In this document: in pieces, positions 52,655 through 60,951 of the stretch
Layout: each line of letters opens with the position of its first letter
Position numbering within the stretch: the stretch's first letter is position 1
Translations under genes and position numbers: made by a program
The notes under the pieces: model-generated
Seen by the model: the letters and a program-made list of their open reading frames with translations, nothing else
What the model was told of the DNA's origin: nothing
Databases searched by the model: none
Assembly (NCBI GenBank): GCA_036383895.1
Contig: DASVNK010000030.1
Coordinates: 62,001-126,000, forward strand
DNA length: 64,000 nucleotides
From: DASVNK01 sp036383895
GTDB taxonomy: Bacteria > Verrucomicrobiota > Verrucomicrobiia > Limisphaerales > SXQI01
Reading direction: 5' to 3'

Positions 52655-53506
52655 ATGGCCTTCCGTAAGCAGGACTGGTCTGTTCTCGCTCTCTACGCGT
52701 TAGGATTTTCTAGAGTTCGAAACGCTCTAGAGCGCTTCAGGAAGAGACCTATAGTACGGTTTCTTGCCTTCCATGATCTTCCGGAAAGCGCAATCGAAGC
52801 ATTTAAAGCCAAGTTAAAATTCTTAAAAGAAAATACCAATGTAATAGATATCTCGGACTATTTCTCGTGCCGATTATCCGTCGACCGTCTAAACATTGTT
52901 ATTACCTTTGATGACGGCTACAAAAGCTGGCGCTTGCACGCTGCCCCAGCGCTAAGGCAGCTCCAACTGCCAGCGACCTTCTTCATTAGTTCAGGCTTTC
53001 TTAACCTGCAGGGGACGGAACTCTCAGATTTTACCCATCTAAGACTGAGAATTAAGAATCTAACCACCGGCCCGTTGTGCGACCACGACGTTCGAGAGTT
53101 GGCGGAAATGGGATTTACCATCGGCGGACATACCTACCACCATGTTAATCTTTGCGAGTATACAGACGAATCCGGTGTAATTGATGAACTCGCTACGGAT
53201 AAAGGAAACTTGGAATCTCTCACGGGACATAAGGTGAACTACTTTGCTTATCCTTTCGGAGCCTTTCAAAACTCGGTCATTAATTTGCCGGCCTTGGTCG
53301 CGCGAGCCGGATTCGGTGGAGCAGTGACGACTATCTCCGGCGTAAACGACCCCGCAATGAACCCCTTTCTGTTAAATCGGGAATTGACAGATGCTTCGAT
53401 GCCGCTCACTGTTTTTAAGGCCCGGGTGTTTGGAAACCAGGATGGAGTCCGCCTTCTGAAAGAGATAATTGCTAAAAGGCCCCGTTCGAAAGCTCGTCTA
53501 CCATAG
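52655..53506 (+). CDS. Polysaccharide deacetylase (NodB family)
   Basis: 283 aa. IVITFDDGYKSWRLHAAPAL holds the catalytic Asp-Asp pair, LPATFFISSGFL is motif 2-adjacent and GFTIGGHTYHHVNLCEY gives the His-x-x-x-His metal ligands. KVNYFAYPFGAF and NRELTDAS complete the NodB barrel. It likely de-N-acetylates the polymer or its lipid-linked unit. No signal peptide is seen, so a cytoplasmic or membrane-surface place is likely. Confidence 0.88.
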   Translation: MAFRKQDWSVLALYALGFSRVRNALERFRKRPIVRFLAFHDLPESAIEAFKAKLKFLKENTNVIDISDYFSCRLSVDRLNIVITFDDGYKSWRLHAAPALRQLQLPATFFISSGFLNLQGTELSDFTHLRLRIKNLTTGPLCDHDVRELAEMGFTIGGHTYHHVNLCEYTDESGVIDELATDKGNLESLTGHKVNYFAYPFGAFQNSVINLPALVARAGFGGAVTTISGVNDPAMNPFLLNRELTDASMPLTVFKARVFGNQDGVRLLKEIIAKRPRSKARLP

Positions 53507-53580
53507 TAGCCGTCTGCTATAACTCCTCACTCAGGTTTCCCATTTTGAAGCGGCATTAACCTGCTACTTCACCCCCGCAA

Positions 53581-55134
53581 ATGAATAGAATCAAGTTCTT
53601 CAAAAGGCGCCAGTTCGTTCTCGGACCGCGTTTTTTGGAAATCGAAGGCTGGAGGAAAACCGAGATATCGAAGGAACTGCTGTTAACGACCCATCCCGAT
53701 CTGCCGGTCCATTTTGCGTCTACATCGAAGTGCAGACTGGCTCTTTTGGGATATGCCATCGATCCTTTCAGCTCGGATTCCGAGGAAGCACTTTTAACAA
53801 GAATGTCCAATCATGTTCAGACTACATTGGACATTGTTCCTTATCTCGACTCTTTAACTGGAAGGTTCGTTCTGATCGCTTCCCTACCTGGCGGGGATTG
53901 CGTTTATCACGACGCGGTAGCTCTTAGGCAGGTGCAATACTGCCAGGACCCCTCGGGTCGGACTTGGTGTGGGTCGCAAGCCGAAACTTTGGCAGACCAT
54001 CTCGGTTTTGAGCTGGACCAGGAGATATTGGATTATAAAACTCTGCCAGCCTTCCAAAATGGCAAAAGCGAGTTTTGGCTGTTGAATAATCGTACCCCAT
54101 ACCGAGAAATCCTGAATCTCCTGCCAAATCACTATCTCGATTTGGATCACTGCAAAGCGGTCCGTTACTGGCCGCGGAAAGATTGTATTCCAAAGCTATC
54201 GATCGAACAAAGTATCGATCTGTGTACCCCCATGCTTGTGAACTCCATCAGGCGTGCCAGTGAACGATTTGATCTCAGGATGGGTATTTCAGCAGGCATC
54301 GATAGTCGTAAGACCTTGGCCTGCACCAGAGGTTTTTCTGAAAAAATTTCTTACTTTTCTCATGGTATTACAAAGGACACGCTAGAGGTTAGTGATGTTA
54401 CGATCCCTGCCGCCTTGCTGCGCAAACTGAACATTAAACATCACGCTTTGCCGTTAAAGGCAATGAGCGGAGAATTCCGCGAGCTGTTCGAAGCGAGCAG
54501 TACATGGGCCCGGGAGAAGAAAGGGAACAACGCCTACACCATTTTGGAAGCGTTTGGTCCGGAGATCACTGTTCTAAACAGTAATATCAGCGAAGTGGCG
54601 CAATGTATTTATTGGTTGCCGAAGTCCCAGATTACGGGAGAAGGCTTGGCGCTGCTGACCGGGCTTTGTCATCCGTTTGCTATAAATGAGTTTCAAAAAT
54701 GGTTAGATGCTGCTCAGGGCGCGTGTGCCGAGTCCGGGTTTGACGTCCTCGCTTTGTTTTTTCTAGAGCAACGGATGGGACGCTGGGCTACTGCGGCATT
54801 TTCTGAGTATGACATAGCGCATGAAACCTTTAACCCGTATAATAATCGGCGCCTCCATTGCCACATGCTCGGCGTCAGTAAGTCTCATCGTTTCGACCGC
54901 AGGTGGAAAGTATCGCTCAGGCATATTAAGTCGCTTTGGCCAGAGGTGCTAAATGAGCCGATCAACCCTCAGGATTCGCGATGGGCGAAAATCCAGCAGT
55001 ATTGCAGACGCTTTATTGTTCATAAGCTGGTCCCCCACTGGTTGCCAATTTACCCATACCTGCGCTTCCTAAAAAGGAGAAAACGATTTCAGAGGCAACT
55101 GAGAAGCGCTTCCCTGGAAAAGACCTTGCGATGA
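53581..55134 (+). CDS. Asparagine-synthase-like amidotransferase family protein
   Basis: 517 aa. The N-terminal half (1-180) resembles a Ntn-glutaminase region but starts MNRIKFF, so it lacks the Cys2 nucleophile. A PP-loop ATP-pyrophosphatase domain follows with RMGISAGIDSRKTLACTRGF (usual SGGxDS is SAGIDS here), then ETFNPYNNRRLHCHML as the C-terminal synthase element. Such asparagine-synthase-like proteins occur in many polysaccharide loci and are thought to amidate or amide-link a sugar acid. Ammonia source and acceptor are unknown. Ending overlaps the methyltransferase by 4 bp. Confidence 0.78.
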   Translation: MNRIKFFKRRQFVLGPRFLEIEGWRKTEISKELLLTTHPDLPVHFASTSKCRLALLGYAIDPFSSDSEEALLTRMSNHVQTTLDIVPYLDSLTGRFVLIASLPGGDCVYHDAVALRQVQYCQDPSGRTWCGSQAETLADHLGFELDQEILDYKTLPAFQNGKSEFWLLNNRTPYREILNLLPNHYLDLDHCKAVRYWPRKDCIPKLSIEQSIDLCTPMLVNSIRRASERFDLRMGISAGIDSRKTLACTRGFSEKISYFSHGITKDTLEVSDVTIPAALLRKLNIKHHALPLKAMSGEFRELFEASSTWAREKKGNNAYTILEAFGPEITVLNSNISEVAQCIYWLPKSQITGEGLALLTGLCHPFAINEFQKWLDAAQGACAESGFDVLALFFLEQRMGRWATAAFSEYDIAHETFNPYNNRRLHCHMLGVSKSHRFDRRWKVSLRHIKSLWPEVLNEPINPQDSRWAKIQQYCRRFIVHKLVPHWLPIYPYLRFLKRRKRFQRQLRSASLEKTLR

Positions 55135-55742
55135 GCGTAACTCCACTCCTCCAGAAAGTCCGCAGTAAAGTGCGCAACCGTTTAGCCGCGCTGATCAAAG
55201 CATACGGCGGGTCGGCTCTGAAGAAGCGGGTGTGGGATTACGAGTTTGCGAAGGGTTCTTGGGAGTTTATTGACCAGACTCCGGGTGACTATATTTATCC
55301 TTTTATTGAGAAATACTCCCGCGGGGGTTCCATTCTCGACCTTGGTTGCGGCTCTGGTAATACCGCGAACGAAGTGCAAGCCGGCTGTTACCGCAAGTAT
55401 GTCGGTGTGGATATATCAGACGTAGCTGTGCAAAAAGCTATTAACCGGTCTGCCGCCAATGGCCGGAGCGCTAACGCGTATTTTCAGGGCGACATCTGCA
55501 CCTATCAACCGTCTGAAACGTTTGATGTCATTCTTTTCCGGGAGTCTATTTGGTACATTCCTTTCCCTCAACTCAGGGCGCAATTGGATCGCTATCGACA
55601 ATATTTAAGCCCATGCGGAGTTATAATTGTACGGTTTTATGAAAAGCGAAAGTTCGAGGCAATCACCTCACTGATCAACAATCATTACCACATCCTTGAA
55701 GAACACGTGTTTGATCGGGATTACATTATGATTTTTCGCTAG
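55131..55742 (+). CDS. Class I SAM-dependent methyltransferase
   Basis: 203 aa. SILDLGCGSGNTANEVQAG is motif I, GVDISDVAVQKAINRS motif II, and FDVILFRESIWYIPFPQLRA the region around motif III. A basic N-terminal helix precedes the domain. It probably methylates a sugar or the amide product of the upstream asparagine-synthase-like enzyme. Confidence 0.85.
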   Translation: MSVTPLLQKVRSKVRNRLAALIKAYGGSALKKRVWDYEFAKGSWEFIDQTPGDYIYPFIEKYSRGGSILDLGCGSGNTANEVQAGCYRKYVGVDISDVAVQKAINRSAANGRSANAYFQGDICTYQPSETFDVILFRESIWYIPFPQLRAQLDRYRQYLSPCGVIIVRFYEKRKFEAITSLINNHYHILEEHVFDRDYIMIFR

Positions 55743-55745
55743 TAT

Positions 55746-56756
55746 ATGATTCCTTTAGTTTCTATCCTCATACCTGCTTACAATGCGGCAGAGTGGATAT
55801 CTCAGACGCTTTCCTCTGCCATTGCTCAAACCTGGCCAAATAAAGAGATCATTGTGGTCGATGATGGCTCGACCGACGACACGGTCGCCATTGCGCGGCA
55901 ATTTGAATCGCATGGAGTCCGGATCCTTCAACAGAAAAACCAGGGTGCGGCATCTGCCAGGAATCACGCTTATTCGGTCTCAAGGGGGGAATATATTCAG
56001 TGGTTGGACGCAGATGACTTGCTCGCTCCTGATAAAATATCTCTTCAAATGCAGAGAGCCGATCCAGCATTCCCCCGGGTTCTTTTTTCTTGTGCGTGGG
56101 GCACCTTTATTTATCGGCCGGCCAAGGCTCACTTCTTTCCTACTGACCTTTGGTGTGACCTGGATCCCGCCGAATGGATTCTCAGAAAATTTGAACAGCC
56201 TATCTACATGCAGACATCTTCGTGGTTGGTCAGTCGCGAGCTTACGGAGAAGGCCGGCCCCTGGAATACAAACTTAATGGGTGACGATGATGGTGAGTAT
56301 TTTTGTAGAGTAATCATTGCCAGCACCCACGTGCGCTTTGTTCCGGAAGCAAAGGTGTTTTACCGATGCGCCGGGAATAATCGATTAAGCTACGTGGGAA
56401 CTTCGAATCCAAAGCTGGAGGCGCATTTCTTATCAATGCAGCTGCATGTCCAATATACCCTTAACGCCTTGGGATCCTCAGAACGTGTTCGAGCGGCTCT
56501 TTTAACATATTTACAGCGATTTATGATTTATTTTTATGAACGTCGACCCGACATTGTCAATGAGCTGCAAAAAATGGCGTACAAATTAGGTGGTCACCTG
56601 CACGCGCCCGTCCTGCCTTGGAAGTATGCTTGGTTACAGAACCTTTTTGGATGGACTTTTGCCAGAAAGGCTCAGCTGCAATTACCGCAGGTGCGAGGAC
56701 ACATTCTGAGTCTTGCTGATAGAGCTTTATGGCGTTTCGAAGGTGGCAGGCGATGA
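55746..56756 (+). CDS. Family 2 glycosyltransferase
   Basis: 336 aa. LVSILIPAYNAAEWISQTLS, IIVVDDGSTDDTVAIAR, GAASARNHAYSVSRGEYIQW and LDADDLLAPDKI (DADD metal site) are classical GT2 features. The start ATG lies 4 bp after the previous stop. A hydrophobic C-terminal region is present but no full span. Third GT2 of the locus. Confidence 0.92.
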   Translation: MIPLVSILIPAYNAAEWISQTLSSAIAQTWPNKEIIVVDDGSTDDTVAIARQFESHGVRILQQKNQGAASARNHAYSVSRGEYIQWLDADDLLAPDKISLQMQRADPAFPRVLFSCAWGTFIYRPAKAHFFPTDLWCDLDPAEWILRKFEQPIYMQTSSWLVSRELTEKAGPWNTNLMGDDDGEYFCRVIIASTHVRFVPEAKVFYRCAGNNRLSYVGTSNPKLEAHFLSMQLHVQYTLNALGSSERVRAALLTYLQRFMIYFYERRPDIVNELQKMAYKLGGHLHAPVLPWKYAWLQNLFGWTFARKAQLQLPQVRGHILSLADRALWRFEGGRR

Positions 56757-56866
56757 TAGAACCATCCCTGCAGTGAAGTTTTAAGAAACGTATTCCTGTC
56801 TTCGTCCGCGTTGTCAAGTGATTCAAACTGAACGAGATCAGCTTCCGGACTACTTGTCTTTATCTA

Positions 56867-58417
56867 GTGTCTTCGCAAAATATTAAGCAGGACGAAGCAT
56901 CTGCGCCCGCGTTACTTAGTGCCCCTCCAGCGACCCGTGGATCTTACGGTCAAATCCTTAAGTCCTCGGTGTTGATCGGTAGCTCTTCGGCGATCAATAT
57001 TCTTCTCGGGATTGTTCGTACCAAGATAGTGGCAGTGATCCTGGGCCCAGCCGGATTTGGGCTGCATGGTCTTTTTAACTCGATCATGGAACTTGTCGTG
57101 TCGATTGCGGGGTTGGGCGTTAGCAGCAGTGGTGTTCGAGAAGTCGCCGCCGCGCGGGAGTCTTCGGATTGTACCGTCGTGCCAAAAACAGTTAAGGCCT
57201 TGCGGCGCACATGCTGGATCCTTGGCGGCCTTGGCGGGGCGAGTCTTATGGTCTTTGCTTCGTATTTCTCTAGGCTTACATTCAATTCGCCTGATTACCA
57301 ATGGGGTGTGGCACTGTTAGGAAGCGCCGTATTTTTAAGAATGCTCGCTAACGGAGAATCCGCAATCCTTCAAGGTTTTCGACGGATCGGTGATCTTTCG
57401 AGATCTTCTATCTACGCGGGACTGATCAGCACGTTCGGTACGATCGTTGTTGTTTTCTACTGGCGTGAGGCGGGCATTGTTCCGGCCATTGCCCTTACTG
57501 CGGCAGTGTCCGCAGTTGTGACGCGGTGGTACTTGCGGGGCCTCCCCTTGCACATGGACGTGTCAGATCGAGAGGACACATTGCGCCGGATGCGATCGCT
57601 GATCCATCTAGGAGTCGCTTTCATGGCCAGTGGACTGGTTGCCATGGCTTCCGCTTATGTGATCCGGATCATGCTTACCAGTGAGCTCGGCTTGGACGCG
57701 GCCGGTTATTACCATGCTGCTTGGACCATTGGGGGTCTTTATCTGGGGTTTGTCTTTCAAGCAATGGGTGCGGATTTTTATCCACGACTAACTTCGGTTG
57801 CCCAGAATCACGAAGAGGCCAACCGTCTGGTAAATGAACAGGCTATGATCAGCTTGCTCTTAGGAGGTCCTGGCATCTTAGCAACAATCGCGTGTTCCCC
57901 GTTTGTTATCGCTCTGTTCTACTCGGAAAAATTTGCGAGTGCGGTGCCTATGCTACGTTGGATCTGCCTGGGTATGGCACTTCGGGTTGTAACATGGCCA
58001 GTTGGCTTTATGATCATAGCAAAAGCTCGGCGTGATTTAATCGTTTTCACGGAAGTCGCATGGGGTTTTGCGCATCTTTCATCCGCTTGGGTTTGCATCA
58101 AGCTATTTGGACTTAACGGAGCCGCTTTTGCTTTCTTCTTTTCTTACGTCGTTCATGGGCTGCTTGTATACTATTTAGTTCGTAGAATTTCTGGCTTTAA
58201 ATGGTCTTCAGAGTATATAATCGTAGGATCCGTGTATTCAATTTTAGTTGTAACCGTATTCTTCGCAACGTTCTTCGTACCTGTTCTTAGTGCTTCGATC
58301 ATTGGTATCGCTGCGTGCATAATAGCGTCGCTATATTCGTTTAGAATGCTCCTGAAATTGGTTGGAGTGGCAAACATTCCCAGTTCTTTAAAACGAGTTC
58401 TCGTTCTGTTTCGGTAG
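56867..58417 (+). CDS. Wzx-type oligosaccharide flippase
   Basis: 516 aa from GTG 56867. About twelve to fourteen hydrophobic spans; VLIGSSSAINILLGIVRTKI, VILGPAGFGLHGLFNSIMEL and SGVREVAAARES match MOP-family O-antigen translocases (Wzx/RfbX). A 40-residue polar start precedes the first span. It moves the finished repeat unit on undecaprenyl diphosphate to the periplasmic side for Wzy polymerisation. Confidence 0.9.
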   Translation: MSSQNIKQDEASAPALLSAPPATRGSYGQILKSSVLIGSSSAINILLGIVRTKIVAVILGPAGFGLHGLFNSIMELVVSIAGLGVSSSGVREVAAARESSDCTVVPKTVKALRRTCWILGGLGGASLMVFASYFSRLTFNSPDYQWGVALLGSAVFLRMLANGESAILQGFRRIGDLSRSSIYAGLISTFGTIVVVFYWREAGIVPAIALTAAVSAVVTRWYLRGLPLHMDVSDREDTLRRMRSLIHLGVAFMASGLVAMASAYVIRIMLTSELGLDAAGYYHAAWTIGGLYLGFVFQAMGADFYPRLTSVAQNHEEANRLVNEQAMISLLLGGPGILATIACSPFVIALFYSEKFASAVPMLRWICLGMALRVVTWPVGFMIIAKARRDLIVFTEVAWGFAHLSSAWVCIKLFGLNGAAFAFFFSYVVHGLLVYYLVRRISGFKWSSEYIIVGSVYSILVVTVFFATFFVPVLSASIIGIAACIIASLYSFRMLLKLVGVANIPSSLKRVLVLFR

Positions 58418-58437
58418 TTCTTCCTCAGATTAGTTCT

Positions 58438-60732
58438 ATGGAGGTTCAAAAGCCAAAGCTGGTCTACTTTCAATTCAAATACGACGAGTCATTACCTGAG
58501 TTTATGCTCGCGCATAAGACGGAGCACGTTGCATGCCTGCGTGAGAGTTTCGATGTCGTCGTGATTAACGAGGACTGTGATTATAAGAGAGTCTGCGAAT
58601 TGCACCAACCCGATCTCGCCCTTTTTGAAAGCGGCGTTAACCTTCGGAATTGTCGCCGCCCTCGCGTCGGGAATGTAAAAAGCGACAACAGTATCCCGAA
58701 GTTGGGCCTCCATAACGGGGATGCATGGTGCGACACGCGTGCTGGATTTCTCTCCGATATGGAGGCGTGGGGTATTAACACCTTTTTCGCAATCTCCACC
58801 ACCGAGCGCGAGCACCTGCCTGAGATTGCGCAGCACACTTTCATCTGGCCAAACTTTATCAATCCGTCGATCTACAAGGACTATAAACTCACCAAGGTTG
58901 TTCCCATCCTCTTTACTGGCGCCCTTTATAAGAACTATCCTTGGCGCCATGACGTTTTTCGCATTCTATCTGAAAAGTATCCGAATCTACGATGCCCACA
59001 TTTCGGCTATACGCATCAAGCCGGACCTAGGCAGATGCTTGTTGGGCGGAACTACGCGGAAGCTTTGAATGCCAGCCAGATCGTTCCCACTTGTGGCACC
59101 ATCGCCGGTGAGTTGGTCCGAAAGCATCTTGAAGTGCCGGCATGCAATTCCTGTTTATTGACCGAAGATAGCCCTGCGCTTCGCGCTGCAGGATTCTCGG
59201 ACATGGAAAATTGTGTTTTTGTTACGCCGGCAAACGTCTCGGACCGAGTCGATTTCCTTTTCCGGAACCCTAATAAATTGGCTCAGATTACCGCCAACGG
59301 ACATGATCTTGTTCAGTCTCGCCACACCATTCGCCACCGCGACCAGATTCTTCAGTGGTACCGCATTAACAAGACGAAACCTTCTGGTACCGAGATACAG
59401 CAGCCGAACCCATTCTCTCCTTTTGTAGTTCGACCCGTAAGTTCGATTTCCGGGCGTCTCTCAGAACCCCAATCCGGGCGCCACCTTGAGCTCCTACGGA
59501 GGGGGGATAGGGAACTGTGGAGCGGGAACTATGTAAAGGCTCGGGAGTTGTATTATCAATCCCTAGGCTATATCGGCTGGTTCGCAGAGCCTAAGATGAG
59601 ACTGGCCCTCGTTGATTTATTTGTGGGAAGACCAGACGAAGCTTTGGAGCGCCTCGAGGAACTTTTGCGCTATACGCTTGTACGATATCAGGCAGATCAA
59701 CCGGATCCTGTGGAGTGGGCCTATTTCGTCGTCGCACTCCTTGCGATAGGCAAAAAGAATGGTGCGATCGCTACGGCTCATCGCTTCCCCCATCTATCCC
59801 ATCCGGAATTAAACCGAATTAGAGCGGTACTGAACCACCTTTTCGGCGCTAGCTTACCTGAAACTATGGCTGGAACCCGCAGACATAGTATTCACCAACT
59901 TCCGGATAGGACTTTTGAAGGCTGGCTCGATGACCTTTGCCTGATGCTGGACAACGCTGGAGTTTCCGATGGCGGACGATTGCGGGAGACGAAAGCGAAG
60001 ATCCTCTCGGGGCGCCCGCGAATTTCTGAATCGACATCCAACAAGACGACGCTCGATGATTCGAGCGCTCCCTTTCTACCCGCGAATCTTCGCATAAAGC
60101 GGCGCGTCCGTAATCACCTTCGATCGTTTGCTCAGGCCACCGGGCGCCAATTGAACGAACTGGAGCGTAAAACGATTCCGTTCCTGCCCTACCGGATCTC
60201 ATCATTGAGGAAAGAAGAACCGTACGTAGCAGTAGCCGCTCTTGCTGAGGACCACCGAATCATGAGTGCGGCAATTCTGGGAGCGGCGAGCGCCGCTCCT
60301 CTGTCAGAGGCGTTTGTTCGGAGTTTCGGCGCGCGCGACGATCAGGTTCGGCTCTTCTGCGCCCACCGTGCCGATCGCTCGAACCTTCAGCAGTACCAAA
60401 GAATAATGGGCCGCCGCATGACTGCCTTGACTATCAGTTCGGAGGCGAATTTTGGTGAGGCTGCCCTTCCGTTCCTTACCGGACTAAGTTCCGCTTTGGA
60501 GAAGGATCATTCCAGGCTCGATGTTATTCTGATCGACTTCTTCAAAGTCGGTGAATCCATCGAGATGTCCGCTGCGCTGCAGATCATTCAGCTCGCTACC
60601 TTCATTGTTCTGTTCGGCACGGACCGTCCGGTCGCCTCCGAACTGCGGCTCGCGCTCCTCTCCGATGAGAGATACCTCACTTTGAATGACAATCTGAAGC
60701 CAGAAGCGTACTCTATCTTTCGCACGGTTTAG
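58438..60732 (+). CDS. Three-part protein: GT-B glycosyltransferase, TPR-like middle and unknown C-terminus
   Basis: 764 aa. The first 310 residues look like a CgeB-type glycosyltransferase: PILFTGALYKNYPWRHDVFR, MLVGRNYAEALNASQIVPTC, and VPACNSCLLTEDSPALRAAG with DMENCVFVTP, as in GT-B donor domains. Residues about 340-440 have TPR-like helix pairs (RELWSGNYVKARELYYQSL, RPDEALERLEELLRYTLV). From about 555 an unrecognised alpha/beta domain follows (VAALAEDHRIMSAAILGAAS, LDVILIDFFKVGESIEM). No signal peptide. Sugar addition with protein-protein contact is likely. Confidence 0.72.
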   Translation: MEVQKPKLVYFQFKYDESLPEFMLAHKTEHVACLRESFDVVVINEDCDYKRVCELHQPDLALFESGVNLRNCRRPRVGNVKSDNSIPKLGLHNGDAWCDTRAGFLSDMEAWGINTFFAISTTEREHLPEIAQHTFIWPNFINPSIYKDYKLTKVVPILFTGALYKNYPWRHDVFRILSEKYPNLRCPHFGYTHQAGPRQMLVGRNYAEALNASQIVPTCGTIAGELVRKHLEVPACNSCLLTEDSPALRAAGFSDMENCVFVTPANVSDRVDFLFRNPNKLAQITANGHDLVQSRHTIRHRDQILQWYRINKTKPSGTEIQQPNPFSPFVVRPVSSISGRLSEPQSGRHLELLRRGDRELWSGNYVKARELYYQSLGYIGWFAEPKMRLALVDLFVGRPDEALERLEELLRYTLVRYQADQPDPVEWAYFVVALLAIGKKNGAIATAHRFPHLSHPELNRIRAVLNHLFGASLPETMAGTRRHSIHQLPDRTFEGWLDDLCLMLDNAGVSDGGRLRETKAKILSGRPRISESTSNKTTLDDSSAPFLPANLRIKRRVRNHLRSFAQATGRQLNELERKTIPFLPYRISSLRKEEPYVAVAALAEDHRIMSAAILGAASAAPLSEAFVRSFGARDDQVRLFCAHRADRSNLQQYQRIMGRRMTALTISSEANFGEAALPFLTGLSSALEKDHSRLDVILIDFFKVGESIEMSAALQIIQLATFIVLFGTDRPVASELRLALLSDERYLTLNDNLKPEAYSIFRTV

Positions 60733-60951
60733 GTGAAGGGCTGTTCGGCTGGTCCATACTGCGGCTGTTGCAAAATTCTTTTACAATTCGGGGTGCTTTT
60801 GCCTCTCAATAAAGCAAGTCGCTCTTAGGTAAGAGACCTATGTCTCGCAGCATCAAGGTCTTACTTCAACCTTGGTCGGTTTATCTGCCTGTGGCCCCAA
60901 CATTGCTGAATCTCCAGCTTCAGATTGCTTGGCCGAACAATAATTGTGGAA

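Noticed and set aside
60822..60840. CTCTTA / TAAGAG repeat before the PHP gene as terminator or operator
   Set aside because: The stem is short with a 2-nt loop, there is no U-tract, and nothing similar precedes other genes.
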